Assembly: GCF_000024985.1 (NCBI RefSeq)
Contig: NC_013523.1
Location: 744,001-808,000, forward strand
Length of the DNA: 64,000 nt
Origin: Sphaerobacter thermophilus DSM 20745
GTDB lineage: Bacteria > Chloroflexota > Chloroflexia > Thermomicrobiales > Thermomicrobiaceae
Direction of reading: 5' to 3'
Part shown: positions 53,408 through 62,453 of the stretch, piece by piece
Layout: every line of letters begins with the position of its first letter
Position numbering within the stretch: position 1 is the stretch's first letter
Translations under genes and position numbers: made by a program
The notes under the pieces: model-generated
Told to the model about the DNA's origin: nothing
Seen by the model: only the letters and a program-made list of their open reading frames with translations
Database searches by the model: none

Positions 53408-55442
53408 ACGGCGCGGGCGGCGGGATGATCTGCTCGCGGATCAGCTCGGCGAAGCGGCGGGCGCCTTCGGGGCGCAGGTGGATGCCGTCTCCCCAGAAGT
53501 ACTCCGGGTGGTCGACGCTGGCGGCGTGCCAGTCGACCAGGACGGCGTTCGGGTGGCGGGCGACACCGTCGGCGATGGTGGCGTTGTTGACCCCCTCCCA
53601 CGGGCGCGGGACTTTCAAGTTGACGAAGATCGCGCGGCGCTCCGGCCCGATAACCTGCATGATCTGCTCGAACTCCTCAGGCGTGAAGAGCCCGTTGTTG
53701 CCCATGTGCACGACGACGACGTCGCCGAGGCTGCCCGCGGCCTGATGGGCCTGGAGCGCCTGGATCGCGGCGGTGGGCGCCATGCCGACGGCCGCGTCGA
53801 TGCTCAGGTTGGGAATCTGTTCCTGCAGCGCCTGCGCGGCGCCGATCATGACCGAATCGCCGACAGCGGTCACGCGCGGCTCCGGGATGGGCGTCGGGGT
53901 CGGCGTCGGCTCGGGCGTCGGCGTGACGGTGGGCAAGACCGTCGGCGCGGGCGGGCCGGGCAGGATGTCGTCGAGCGTCGGTCCCATCGCGGTTGTCGGG
54001 GATGGTGTCGGGGTCGGCGATGGGGCCGGCGTGGCGTGGATTTCGCTGACGGGCAGGAAGGACGGTGGCCCGGGCGGCTGTGCGCGCACCACCATGACCC
54101 CCAGGACCAGCATAGCCACGCCCACGGTGCTGCCGAAGACGGCCCAACGCGCTGGCAGGGTCTGGCGCCAGGCGCCGTCGGCATCGCGCAGGCTGCGCCA
54201 GACGCGTCCCGCGGCACCATTGCGGAACGGCGTCTCGACGTAGCGATAGGAGATTTCGGCCAGAAGGAACGTCAATCCGAGCCGTAGTCCGACGACCGGG
54301 AGGCCGTCCAACGCGATGTCGAGGTGCGGCCGTGTGAGCATGAAGATCGGCCAGTGCCAGAGGTAGATGCTGTAGGAGCGCAGCCCCATCCACTTGAGCG
54401 GCTGCCGGCCGAGCACCCCCGGCACCATCCGGGCACGTGGATGTGCTACCACTGCAACCAGCAGCGCCGTGGCGAGGGCGACGCCCAGAAATCCGCCCCG
54501 GTAGAGGTAGGGATCGTACTCTCCGAACTGCCAGAAAGCGATGCACAGGGCGACGATGGCGGCCACGCCGGCCCCGTCGAGCAGGAGTGGCGCGCGGCGA
54601 TACGCATCGAGCCAGCGGATCGGGCGGGCGGCCTGCTCAAGCCCAGAGCGAAGCGTGTCAGGCTCCCAGACGAAGGCCAAGGCGGCGCCGAACAGGAGCT
54701 CGGCGGCGCGGGTGTCGGTGCCGTAGTAAACGCGCGAGGGGTCGACGCTCGGGTCGTACAGGAGCCACATCAGGGCGGTCGAGCCGACGGCACCGCCCAG
54801 CGTGATGGCCAGCGCCACCCAACGCCGCCCGAGCTTCAGCGCGACGAGCATCGCCCCGAAGAAGACGAGCGGCCACAGCAGGTAGAACTGCTCTTCGACG
54901 GCCAGTGACCAGAGGTGCTGCAGCAGTTGAGGCCGGCCGATCGCTTCGAAATACGACTCCTGCTGGTACACCAGGTACCAGTTGGTGACGTACGCGGCAG
55001 CGGCCAGCGCAGCAGACCGGGTGCGCGCCACCTCCTCCGGTGCGACGACGACAGCGAGGGCGAGCGTGCCGATCAGGAGGAAGACGACGGCCGGCAGGAG
55101 CCGTCGCGCCCGGCGCAGCCAGAACGCGACCAGATCGATCCGCTCGCGCTGCCGCCATTCCGCCAGGAGGAGCGCGGTGATGAGATAGCCGCTCAGGACG
55201 AAGAAGACCTCGACGCCGAGGAAGCCGCCGGGCAGCCAGGCGACATCGAGGTGGTAGAGGAGCACTGCGAGCACGGCGATGGCCCGCACGCCGTCGAGCC
55301 CGGCCAGATACGGGAGCCGTGGCCCGCGCGTCCCGGATGAAGGGGGCGACGATCGCGCGGCCGAGGAGTCCGCCGCAGCGCTGTAGCGCTCCCAGAAGGC
55401 TGGACTTGACGCTCGCAGGCGCCGCAAATCGGGCGGCTGCAC
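53394..55442 (-). CDS. Acyltransferase-3 membrane protein fused to an SGNH domain (OafA-like)
   Basis: 682 aa, GTG start behind GGGGAGGATCC. Residues about 45-420 form the acyltransferase-3 domain with ten or so helices: YLAGLDGVRAIAVLAVLLYH (the family Arg), FFVLSGYLITALLL, HLWSLAVEEQFYLLWPL (His-Ser-Glu motif) and WHWPIFMLTR. A linker of about 50 residues is rich in Pro-Thr repeats. The SGNH-like domain (about 530-680) has GDSVMIG, HMGNNG and DGIHLRPEG. The family O-acetylates cell-surface glycans or peptidoglycan, with the SGNH part outside. It is monocistronic. Confidence 0.93.
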   Translation of the reverse strand: MQPPDLRRLRASSPAFWERYSAAADSSAARSSPPSSGTRGPRLPYLAGLDGVRAIAVLAVLLYHLDVAWLPGGFLGVEVFFVLSGYLITALLLAEWRQRERIDLVAFWLRRARRLLPAVVFLLIGTLALAVVVAPEEVARTRSAALAAAAYVTNWYLVYQQESYFEAIGRPQLLQHLWSLAVEEQFYLLWPLVFFGAMLVALKLGRRWVALAITLGGAVGSTALMWLLYDPSVDPSRVYYGTDTRAAELLFGAALAFVWEPDTLRSGLEQAARPIRWLDAYRRAPLLLDGAGVAAIVALCIAFWQFGEYDPYLYRGGFLGVALATALLVAVVAHPRARMVPGVLGRQPLKWMGLRSYSIYLWHWPIFMLTRPHLDIALDGLPVVGLRLGLTFLLAEISYRYVETPFRNGAAGRVWRSLRDADGAWRQTLPARWAVFGSTVGVAMLVLGVMVVRAQPPGPPSFLPVSEIHATPAPSPTPTPSPTTAMGPTLDDILPGPPAPTVLPTVTPTPEPTPTPTPIPEPRVTAVGDSVMIGAAQALQEQIPNLSIDAAVGMAPTAAIQALQAHQAAGSLGDVVVVHMGNNGLFTPEEFEQIMQVIGPERRAIFVNLKVPRPWEGVNNATIADGVARHPNAVLVDWHAASVDHPEYFWGDGIHLRPEGARRFAELIREQIIPPPAPSTGS

Positions 55443-55746
55443 GCAGGATCCTCCCCTGGCCTCACGCCGAGCCGGTAGCCGAACGCCACCGGCGCCACCA
55501 CCGGCAGACGGCCATCACCGGATCGCTGATGATACCATGCATGCGGAGCGTGCGGCGTGGGGAGTGTCGCATCACCGTTAACCTAGGCCGGAGTAGGATT
55601 CGCCTCGCTCCGTCGTTCCTCACTAGATTCAACGATGTCCATCGCGTTTCGTTACCCGTCCGTACGTACAGTGGTCGTGAGACGGGTGTGGCGGTATCAT
55701 CCGGCGCCGCGGGCGTCGTCAGACTCCGTCGGGGGGCAGGGGGAGC
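55443..55746. other. Divergent 304-bp region between the acyltransferase and MFS genes
   Basis: It must hold promoters for both genes. TATCAT hexamers occur on each strand, but neither has a good -35, so none is called. Nothing else was recognised. Confidence 0.4.
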
Positions 55747-56961
55747 GTGCAGACGCTGAGACAACTGATGCGTAATCGGGCGCTCCTCACCTTCATGCTG
55801 GGCCACTTCACGGTGGACATGTATGGAGGTTTGCTGCCGGTCCTTTACCCCCTGATGGCGCTCGAGTTCAGCCTGACCAAGGAAGCCGTCGGCCTCGTAG
55901 CGCTGGCCTTCACCGCGACCTCGTCGATCGTCCAACCGATCTTCGGCTACCTGGCCGACCGCTTCGGCAGCCGGGTGCTGGCCCCGGCGAGCGTCGCCTG
56001 GGCGGCACTGATGGTGGCCGTAGCCGGCCTGGCACCAACCCTTGGCTTCCTGATGCTGGCCGCGTCGCTTGCGGGACTGGGCTCGGGTGCCTACCACCCC
56101 CTTGGCGCCGCCAGTGCATCGGCTGTGACCGGGGACCTCCAGAAGAACACCGCGATGTCGATCTACACCGTGGGCGGCTCGGTGGGCTACGCCCTCGGAC
56201 CGCTCCTCGGCGCGCTGGCCTTCGGCGCGATTGGGCCTGCCGGGTCGGTGTTCATGCTGCCGATCGGACTGGTTTCGGCGCTGCTGATCGCGCGCTCGCT
56301 GCGGGGGTTGCCCGCGCGAGTGGCCGGGCGTGGGGGTTCGGTCGCAGACGCGTCCCACGGGCGCGAGCGCATTGCCTGGCGCGGGCTGTTGCCGGTGGTG
56401 GGGGTGACGATGCTGCGCTCGTGGGTCACCCTGTCCCTGATCACGTTCATCCCGCTGTGGTATGCCGACCTGGGCTACAGTGCGAGCTTCTACGGGCCGC
56501 TGACGACGCTGGTGATCGGGGCTGGGGCGCTCGGGACGCTGCTGGGCGGACTGCTGGCGGACCGCTTCGGCCAGCGGCGCGTGTTGATGCTCTCGCTGGT
56601 GGGGGCGCTCCCCGCGCTGCTTCTCTTCGTCGGCGTGCCCGGGCCGATCGCGCTGCTAACCGGCGCGCTGTACGGCATGCTGGCCGACTCGTCGTTGTCG
56701 ATTACGCTGGTGATGGCCCAACGGGCGCTGCCGGGGCGGACCGGAATGGCCTCCGGGTTCATTCTGGGACTCGGGTTCGTGACCGGAGGGATCGGCGTCC
56801 CGCTCGTCGGCCGGTTGGCCGATCAGGTTGGGATGCCCATGGCGCTGTCGTCCCTGTCGGTGCTGCTGGTCCTGGCGGTGGCGTTGGCGCTGCTCATTCC
56901 GCGTGACGCATCGCAGCGTGCCGCCGTCCCGCAGGCGGCGGGAGCCCGCGGCGACGACTAG
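55747..56961 (+). CDS. MFS transporter, Fsr (fosmidomycin resistance)-like
   Basis: 404 aa with twelve helices in two halves. The N-terminal half has HFTVDMYGGLLPVLYPLM and the loop motif YLADRFGSRVLAP. GLGSGAYHPLGAASAS near residue 112 is the AYHP-type stretch typical of the Fsr/YfnC branch. GGLLADRFGQRRVLML appears in the second half. Known members export fosmidomycin or other small molecules. The substrate here is not determined. Confidence 0.87.
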   Translation: MQTLRQLMRNRALLTFMLGHFTVDMYGGLLPVLYPLMALEFSLTKEAVGLVALAFTATSSIVQPIFGYLADRFGSRVLAPASVAWAALMVAVAGLAPTLGFLMLAASLAGLGSGAYHPLGAASASAVTGDLQKNTAMSIYTVGGSVGYALGPLLGALAFGAIGPAGSVFMLPIGLVSALLIARSLRGLPARVAGRGGSVADASHGRERIAWRGLLPVVGVTMLRSWVTLSLITFIPLWYADLGYSASFYGPLTTLVIGAGALGTLLGGLLADRFGQRRVLMLSLVGALPALLLFVGVPGPIALLTGALYGMLADSSLSITLVMAQRALPGRTGMASGFILGLGFVTGGIGVPLVGRLADQVGMPMALSSLSVLLVLAVALALLIPRDASQRAAVPQAAGARGDD

Positions 56962-56976
56962 CCGCTGCGGGCTGCG

Positions 56977-58158
56977 TCACATGGCCGGGCCGTGCTCGTG
57001 TTCGCGTCCGGCGCCGGGCACCGGCTCTCGCGGCTGGACCGCCGACTCGGGCAGTTCATCCCGCAGTTGCATGTAGCGGATAACCGCGCTCCGGGTCAGC
57101 AGGCCGACCAGCGTATTGCCCTCGATGACCGGGATCTGGTGGATGTCTTTGGCCGAGAGCGCCTTGAGGGCGTCGGTCAGCTCGCTGTCGGGGCCGAGCG
57201 TGATCAACTCCTGGCGTGGGGTCATCCGCTCGCGCACCGTAATGTGACCCCAGTCCTCGCGCGGGATCTCCCGCAGGTCGGTCAGGGTGATGATCCCGAC
57301 CAGATACCCGTTGTCGACGACGGGAAGTCCACGGACGTTGCGAGCCAGCACGTAGCGATCGACCAGGTCGTCCAGCGTGACCTCAGGCCGGACCACGACG
57401 GGGTTCGGGTCCATGATCGTTCCGACGCGCACGCCGGAGAAGGCTCGCTCGAGTCGCATCTGCCGGTACGATTGCTCGGCCGCACTCTGGAGGAACCAGC
57501 CGATGGCGATCAGCCAGATGCCCTGGATCGGGGAGGCAAACACATAGAAGATGCCCGCGACGATGAAGAGATAGCCGATGATGACGCCCACGGTCGCCGC
57601 GATCTTCGTGGCGCGTTCCAGGCTGTTGGTGATACCCCAGACGATGGCCCGGAAGACGCGTCCGCCGTCGAGCGGGAAGCCTGGAATCAGGTTGAAGGCC
57701 ACCAGGATGACGTTCGCCACTCCCAGGTAGAACAGGATGGCGGCCGCGAACGTGTTCACCCCGCGAACGAGCCACCACAGGGCCAGTGACCCGAGCCCGA
57801 TCACAAGACTCACCGCGGGCCCGGCGATGGCGATCCGGAACTCATCTCCGGCCGTCTCCGATTCCTGGCTGAGCTGGGCTACGCCGCCGAAGATAAAGAG
57901 GGTGATCGACCGGACCGGGATGCCTCGAGACTGTGCGACGAGCGCGTGTCCCAACTCGTGAGCCAAGACCGAGGCGAACAGGAGAATCGTCGCGAGCGCC
58001 CCGGCAAGCCAATAACGGGTGGTGGACCATGCCTCGTACAGGGAAGGGAAGAACCCGACGGCCAGCGAGTAGGTCAACAGGCCGAAGACGATCAGCCACG
58101 TGTAGTGGATCCCGATAACGATGCCGCGCACGCGGCCGAGTCGAATTGAGGCTTCCAT
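56977..58158 (-). CDS. Site-2 protease family M50 peptidase with two CBS domains
   Basis: 393 aa. The zinc motif HELGHALVA lies near residue 67 and the third ligand in NLIPGFPLDGGRVFRA near 160, each inside membrane helices. About six helices cover residues 15-225. The C-terminal part holds two CBS modules (VGTIMDPNPVVVRPEVTLDDLVDRYV and the repeat ITVRERMTPRQELITLGPDSELTDAL, in parts), which usually sense adenine nucleotides. This M50B form occurs in Chloroflexota, archaea and cyanobacteria; substrates are generally membrane-anchored regulators such as anti-sigma factors. It is convergent with the MFS gene. Confidence 0.92.
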   Translation of the reverse strand: MEASIRLGRVRGIVIGIHYTWLIVFGLLTYSLAVGFFPSLYEAWSTTRYWLAGALATILLFASVLAHELGHALVAQSRGIPVRSITLFIFGGVAQLSQESETAGDEFRIAIAGPAVSLVIGLGSLALWWLVRGVNTFAAAILFYLGVANVILVAFNLIPGFPLDGGRVFRAIVWGITNSLERATKIAATVGVIIGYLFIVAGIFYVFASPIQGIWLIAIGWFLQSAAEQSYRQMRLERAFSGVRVGTIMDPNPVVVRPEVTLDDLVDRYVLARNVRGLPVVDNGYLVGIITLTDLREIPREDWGHITVRERMTPRQELITLGPDSELTDALKALSAKDIHQIPVIEGNTLVGLLTRSAVIRYMQLRDELPESAVQPREPVPGAGREHEHGPAM

Positions 58159-58458
58159 GGGCTTTGGCCCTCCTGTTGCGGGTTCGTTTGGCGTTCGTCC
58201 TGCGGATTCGGCCCGCAGGTCACCGCTACGCTACCAGCGGAACGGCCCCAACGGCGTTACACGGCCGGGGTGCAGCGTATCAACCGCGTCACGATTGGAG
58301 TCTCGGCCAACATGTCTCATGCACCCGGCGCGAGCACGGCGTGTTGGGTCCGGGTGTGCAAACCCTGTGCCGACAGCACGGTGCCTGGTCCCTCCGTTGG
58401 TATGATACCTCTCAAACAGTGTAGCCCACCGGACCAACCGCACGAGGGGAGAGCGCCC

Positions 58459-59229
58459 ATGAGCCTCGACGACGCTCCGGTCCTGCTCGCGTTCGACGGC
58501 GACACTGCCACGCTCACGCTCAACCGCCCGCGCTACCGCAACGCCGCCGACCTGGCCTTGCTTGAGGCGCTCATCGAGGCGGCGGAACGTCTCGAGCGGG
58601 AACGCCCGCGTGTGGTATTGCTGCGCGGCGCCGGACCCGCCTTCTGCGCCGGGATCGACTTGCGAGCGATGCAAGCGGCCGACACACCTGCCGCGACCCG
58701 GCACCTGATCGCGACGATGCACCGGGCGCTGAGCGACCTGCGGGCGTTGACGGTGCCCGTCGTCGCCGTGATTCAGGGGGCGTGCGTCGGGCTCGGCGTG
58801 GAGCTGGCCATCTCGGCCGATCTCCGGATAGCGGCACCGACGGCGCGATTCAGCTACCGCGAGCCGGCGGTCGCCGTCCCCTCACCCGCCTGGCACCTGA
58901 TCCAGGTGGTGGGCCTTGCCCGCGCACAGGACCTGCTCCTGACCGCGCGCTGGGTCGACGCTGAAGAGGCGCTCGCGCTCGGCCTGGTAAGTCGGGTGGC
59001 TGAGGACGCGGAAGCTTCGGCCGGGGAGGTGGCGGAGCAGATCGCGGCGCTCGCGCCGCTGGCAGTGGTCGAGACCAAGCGCAACATCGCCCTCTCGCTG
59101 AATCAGGGCACCGTAGCCGCGGCCCAGCATCACGTCGACGCAGTTGTTGCGGCCAGGCAGACCGAAGACGGTCACGAGGCGCTCGCGGCCTTCGCCGAGA
59201 AGCGGGAGCCACGGTTTGTCGGAAGGTAG
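58459..59229 (+). CDS. Enoyl-CoA hydratase/isomerase (crotonase) family protein
   Basis: 256 aa from the ATG at 58459 (GAGGGGAG upstream); the frame opens earlier. The crotonase fold is clear: LTLNRPRYRNAAD, the oxyanion segment AGPAFCAGIDLRAMQ near residue 60, and IQGACVGLGVELAISADLRIAA near 108. The first catalytic Glu position is read in the GxGxE context (GLGVELA). The second, often at SYREPAVAVPSP, offers another Glu. The family hydrates enoyl-CoA in fatty-acid or amino-acid breakdown. Monocistronic. Confidence 0.9.
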   Translation: MSLDDAPVLLAFDGDTATLTLNRPRYRNAADLALLEALIEAAERLERERPRVVLLRGAGPAFCAGIDLRAMQAADTPAATRHLIATMHRALSDLRALTVPVVAVIQGACVGLGVELAISADLRIAAPTARFSYREPAVAVPSPAWHLIQVVGLARAQDLLLTARWVDAEEALALGLVSRVAEDAEASAGEVAEQIAALAPLAVVETKRNIALSLNQGTVAAAQHHVDAVVAARQTEDGHEALAAFAEKREPRFVGR

Positions 59230-59345
59230 GGCCTGGGCGAGCGTCACCGGGGGCGTGGCGGCTCCTCCAGACACTTGTGATCCCTCATGCTGGTGTCAAC
59301 CTGGGCGACGCGATATCCATCGCGTCGGACCGGTCGTGCACCGGG

Positions 59346-59404
59346 GAGATCCTTCGCTCCGCCGAGGGCGGCTCTCGCTGCCCCCAGCTCCGCTCAGGAT
59401 GACA
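59346..59404. repeat. Candidate dispersed intergenic repeat
   Basis: The stretch containing CTTCGCTCCGCCGAGGGCGG and ending TCCGCTCAGGATGACA resembles short GC-rich intergenic repeats often scattered in bacterial genomes. Only one copy is in this window, so the call rests on general resemblance. Confidence 0.35.
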
Positions 59405-59463
59405 GCAACCGGGCAACAGGTCGGCGCCGGTGTAGCACGGCAATTCGTCAAGCTTTATTCAAG

Positions 59464-60084
59464 TCAAGAGGTGATCCGCTGCCGCACCTCGGCGGGGAGA
59501 GCGTCCCAGGCGGCCTTGACCTGGGCCACGGTGTCCTCGACGGTCCCGCTGTTGTCGATGACGCGGTCGGCCCGGCGGACCTTCTCCTCCTGCGGTGGCT
59601 GGGCCTGGATGCGGCGCAAGGCTTCCTCGCGGTCGAAGCCGTTTCGCCGCATCAGGCGCTCGACCTGCTGCTCCGGCGTGCAGGTCACGACCCAGACCTC
59701 GTCGCAGTCCTCGGCGACGCCAGCCTCGAAGAGCTTGATCGCATCGATGGCGACCACGGCGGCCGTGGAGGCGGCCACGCGCTCGCGGATGGCGGCCACT
59801 GTGGGCGGGTGCGCCAGTGAATCCAGCAGCGCGAGCTTGTCCGGGTCGCGGAAGACGATCGCGCCGAGCGCGCGCCGGTTGATGCCACCGTCCGGCCCGC
59901 GGATCTCCTCACCGAACGCGGCGATGACCCGCTCCGCCGTCGGGGTGCCCGGCGCCATGACCTCATGGGCGACGCGGTCCGCGTCGATCGTCTCGGCTCC
60001 CAGCTTGGCCAGGGTGTCGAGCACGAGGGACTTGCCACAGGCGATGTTCCCGGTCACCCCGATGACGTATGGTCGCCGGCTCAT
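59464..60084 (-). CDS. coaE: Dephospho-CoA kinase (CoaE)
   Basis: 206 aa. It makes CoA from dephospho-CoA and ATP in the last step of the pathway begun by CoaX. The P-loop reads GVTGNIACGKSLV (residues 9-21). DADRVAHEVMAPG near residue 34 and the lid segment RLMRRNGFDREEALRRIQAQ near 142 are typical, as is RADRVIDNSGTVE near 170. It is translationally coupled to the ABC-F gene (four-base overlap). Confidence 0.96.
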   Translation of the reverse strand: MSRRPYVIGVTGNIACGKSLVLDTLAKLGAETIDADRVAHEVMAPGTPTAERVIAAFGEEIRGPDGGINRRALGAIVFRDPDKLALLDSLAHPPTVAAIRERVAASTAAVVAIDAIKLFEAGVAEDCDEVWVVTCTPEQQVERLMRRNGFDREEALRRIQAQPPQEEKVRRADRVIDNSGTVEDTVAQVKAAWDALPAEVRQRITS

Positions 60085-62045
60085 GAGCGCACCGCCTCCG
60101 TCGCTTCATCCAGTCGCCTGCCGAGGTTCTCCCACTCGGCGTAGGCCGCGTCCAACTCTGCCTGTACGGCTTCGTACTCGTTGCCGAGCCGGGTAATGGC
60201 CTCGATGTCCTGCTCAATCGTCGCGAGCGCCAGGTCGTCGTTCAATTCGTTCAGCCGTTGCTCCAGCCGGCTGATCGTGCGCTCGGCAGCCGACAGCTCC
60301 TGCTGCAGGCGACGCCGCTCCCGGTCGGAGAGACGGTCACCCTGGCGCGGCGCCGGGGAGGGCGTGCTCGCACGCGCGGACTTGGCGGGCTGCGCCGGTT
60401 CGACCGCTTCCGGCTGCGGGATGGCGCGCTCCCGCTGGCGCAGGTAGTCGCCGTAGTTGCCCTGGTAGACCTTGATGGTCCCGTCCTCGACGGCCCAGAC
60501 GCGGGTCGCCAGCCGGTCGATCAGGTAGCGGTCGTGGGACACGAAGAGGATCGCGCCCTCATAGTCGCTCAGCACCCCTTCCAGCGCCTCGCGCGAGGAG
60601 ATGTCGAGGTGGTTGGTCGGCTCGTCGAGGACCAGGAAGTTGGCCCGCTCCAGTGTCAGCGTCGCCAGCGCCAGGCGGCTCCGCTCGCCGCCGGACAGCG
60701 AACCGACGGTCTTGAACACATCGTCCCCGCTGAAGAGGAAGCGGCCGAGCAGGGTACGGGCGCCCTCCTCGCTCATCGGGTATTTCTCCACGAGCGTAGC
60801 AAGGACCGTCTTGCGGGGGTCTAGCCCCTCGTGCCCCTGAGCGTAGTAGGCGGGCTTGACGTTCACGCCGAACTCGATCCGCCCGGCGAGCGGTTTGATC
60901 TCGCCGACGATGGTACGGAGCAGACTCGTCTTGCCGATGCCGTTCGGGCCGATGAGTGCGACCCGGTCCCCGCGCTCGATCGTCAGGTCCGGAACGGTCA
61001 GCAGGACCTCCGGCTCCTTGCTCCCGTCCCGCGGGGGATAGCCGACCTGGAGTCGATGGGTGCTGAGCACGATGCGGCCGCTGCGCAGCCCGGCGGTCAG
61101 CCGGACGTTGAGCGTCTCGTGCTCTCGCGGCTTCTCGATGCGCTCGAGCCGGGCCAGACGGGTCTCCCGCCCGCGGGCCTCTTTCGCACGCTGCCCCGCC
61201 TTGTAACGTCGGATGAACTCCTCCGTGCGGGCGATGAACTCCTGCTGCGCCTCGTACTCCTTGAGCTGGCGAGCGCGGCGCTCTTCACGCAGGACGAGGT
61301 AGCGGCTGTAGGGCGCCGGGTAGTCCTCCAGCGTGCCGAAGCTCAGGTCGAGCGTGCGCTCGGTGACCCGGTCGAGGAAGTAGCGGTCGTGTGACACGAC
61401 AATGACCGCACGGTTCCAGGAGCGCAGGAAGCCTTCAAGCCACTCCAGGGCAGCCAGGTCGAGGTGGTTCGTCGGCTCGTCGAGCAGGAGCAGATCCGGG
61501 TCGCTCAGCAGCGCGCAGGCCAGAGCCAGTCGTGTCTTCTGGCCGCCGCTCAGGTGCGTCACCGGCGTCGCGAAGTCCTCTTCGGCGAAGCCGAGCCCGG
61601 TCAGCACCTGCTCGGTGCGATATTCCATCTCGTAGCCACCAGCGGCCTCGAACCGGGTGCTCAACTCCCCGTACTGCTCCAGGAGCTCGTCGAGCTCCTC
61701 CCCTTGGGCGTCGCTCATGCGCGCCTCGATCGCGGCCATCTCCTCGGCCAGACGGCGCGCCTCGCGGAAAGCGTCCAGGGCTGCCTCGCGCACGGTGTGG
61801 TCGGGGTCGAACGTCGCCTCCTGTGCCTGGTAGGTGATGCGCAGGCCGGAGAGGGTGGTGATGGTCCCGGCGTCCGGTTCCTCTTTACCGGCGAGCACGC
61901 GCAAGAGCGTGCTCTTCCCGGCGCCGTTGACGCCCACCAGTGCAACGCGCTGGCGCTCTTCTACCTGGAATGTGACCCCGCTGAAGATTTGCTCGGAGCC
62001 GTAGTTCTTGGTCAGATCGTGAACTGACAGAATTGTAACCGGCAT
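60081..62045 (-). CDS. ABC-F family ATPase
   Basis: 654 aa with two ATP-binding cassettes and no membrane segment. The first has VGVNGAGKSTLLRVLAG near residue 36, LSGGQKTRLALACAL near 165 and LLLLDEPTNHLD near 187. The second has IGPNGIGKTSLLR near 352, LSGGERSRLALATL near 447 and LVLDEPTNHLD near 470. The linker between them carries RAKEARGRETRLARLERIEKPR (in parts), and a coiled-coil C-terminus follows. ABC-F proteins act on the ribosome, aiding stalled or antibiotic-blocked translation; the subfamily is not determined. It is first in a leftward operon with coaE. Confidence 0.93.
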   Translation of the reverse strand: MPVTILSVHDLTKNYGSEQIFSGVTFQVEERQRVALVGVNGAGKSTLLRVLAGKEEPDAGTITTLSGLRITYQAQEATFDPDHTVREAALDAFREARRLAEEMAAIEARMSDAQGEELDELLEQYGELSTRFEAAGGYEMEYRTEQVLTGLGFAEEDFATPVTHLSGGQKTRLALACALLSDPDLLLLDEPTNHLDLAALEWLEGFLRSWNRAVIVVSHDRYFLDRVTERTLDLSFGTLEDYPAPYSRYLVLREERRARQLKEYEAQQEFIARTEEFIRRYKAGQRAKEARGRETRLARLERIEKPREHETLNVRLTAGLRSGRIVLSTHRLQVGYPPRDGSKEPEVLLTVPDLTIERGDRVALIGPNGIGKTSLLRTIVGEIKPLAGRIEFGVNVKPAYYAQGHEGLDPRKTVLATLVEKYPMSEEGARTLLGRFLFSGDDVFKTVGSLSGGERSRLALATLTLERANFLVLDEPTNHLDISSREALEGVLSDYEGAILFVSHDRYLIDRLATRVWAVEDGTIKVYQGNYGDYLRQRERAIPQPEAVEPAQPAKSARASTPSPAPRQGDRLSDRERRRLQQELSAAERTISRLEQRLNELNDDLALATIEQDIEAITRLGNEYEAVQAELDAAYAEWENLGRRLDEATEAVRS

Positions 62046-62453
62046 GCTGCTTCTTCCTCATACTCGATCCCGCGTGTCTAGTGTTCACTTTCCAGGGCGC
62101 GGGGCACAATAACCCCTTCGCCCGGCTAGACCGCGGTTCTGAGGATCAGCGGCCGGTTCACTGGAAGGTACGGGTCGCGGCCGTGGCAGGGGAACGCGCG
62201 GACGGACGCACCCCACGGCGGTGCGCCTGCCACACATGATCCATCGTACCGGTTCGATTCGTACGCGATCATGCCGATAGCTTACACGGTCGTCACCGAC
62301 ATGCCAAGGTGGGCGTTCTACCGTTGGATGGTGGCGGTATCCGGGAGTTGTGGCCCTCTTTGTCGGCGCGTGCTGGCACCGTATAATCCCGGAGCGATCA
62401 GTATGGTGTAGGAGTGCAGCGCGCCCCGGCGGTCCGAAGCGGAAGGGAAGTCG
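62046..62453. other. 408-bp divergent region between ABC-F and lysA
   Basis: The lysA promoter lies at 62359-62387. The remaining 300 bases include no credible gene. A leftward promoter for the ABC-F gene was not recognised. Confidence 0.45.
62359..62387 (+). promoter_or_regulatory. Promoter of lysA
   Basis: TTTGTC, 17-bp spacer, perfect TATAAT (62382-62387), predicted start near 62394 and a leader of about 60 nt. Confidence 0.7.

Noticed and set aside
53196-54287. 363-aa rightward frame crossing the FAH pseudogene end and the acyltransferase
   Set aside because: It does not continue FAH residues in frame and overlaps a certain gene; treated as shadow.
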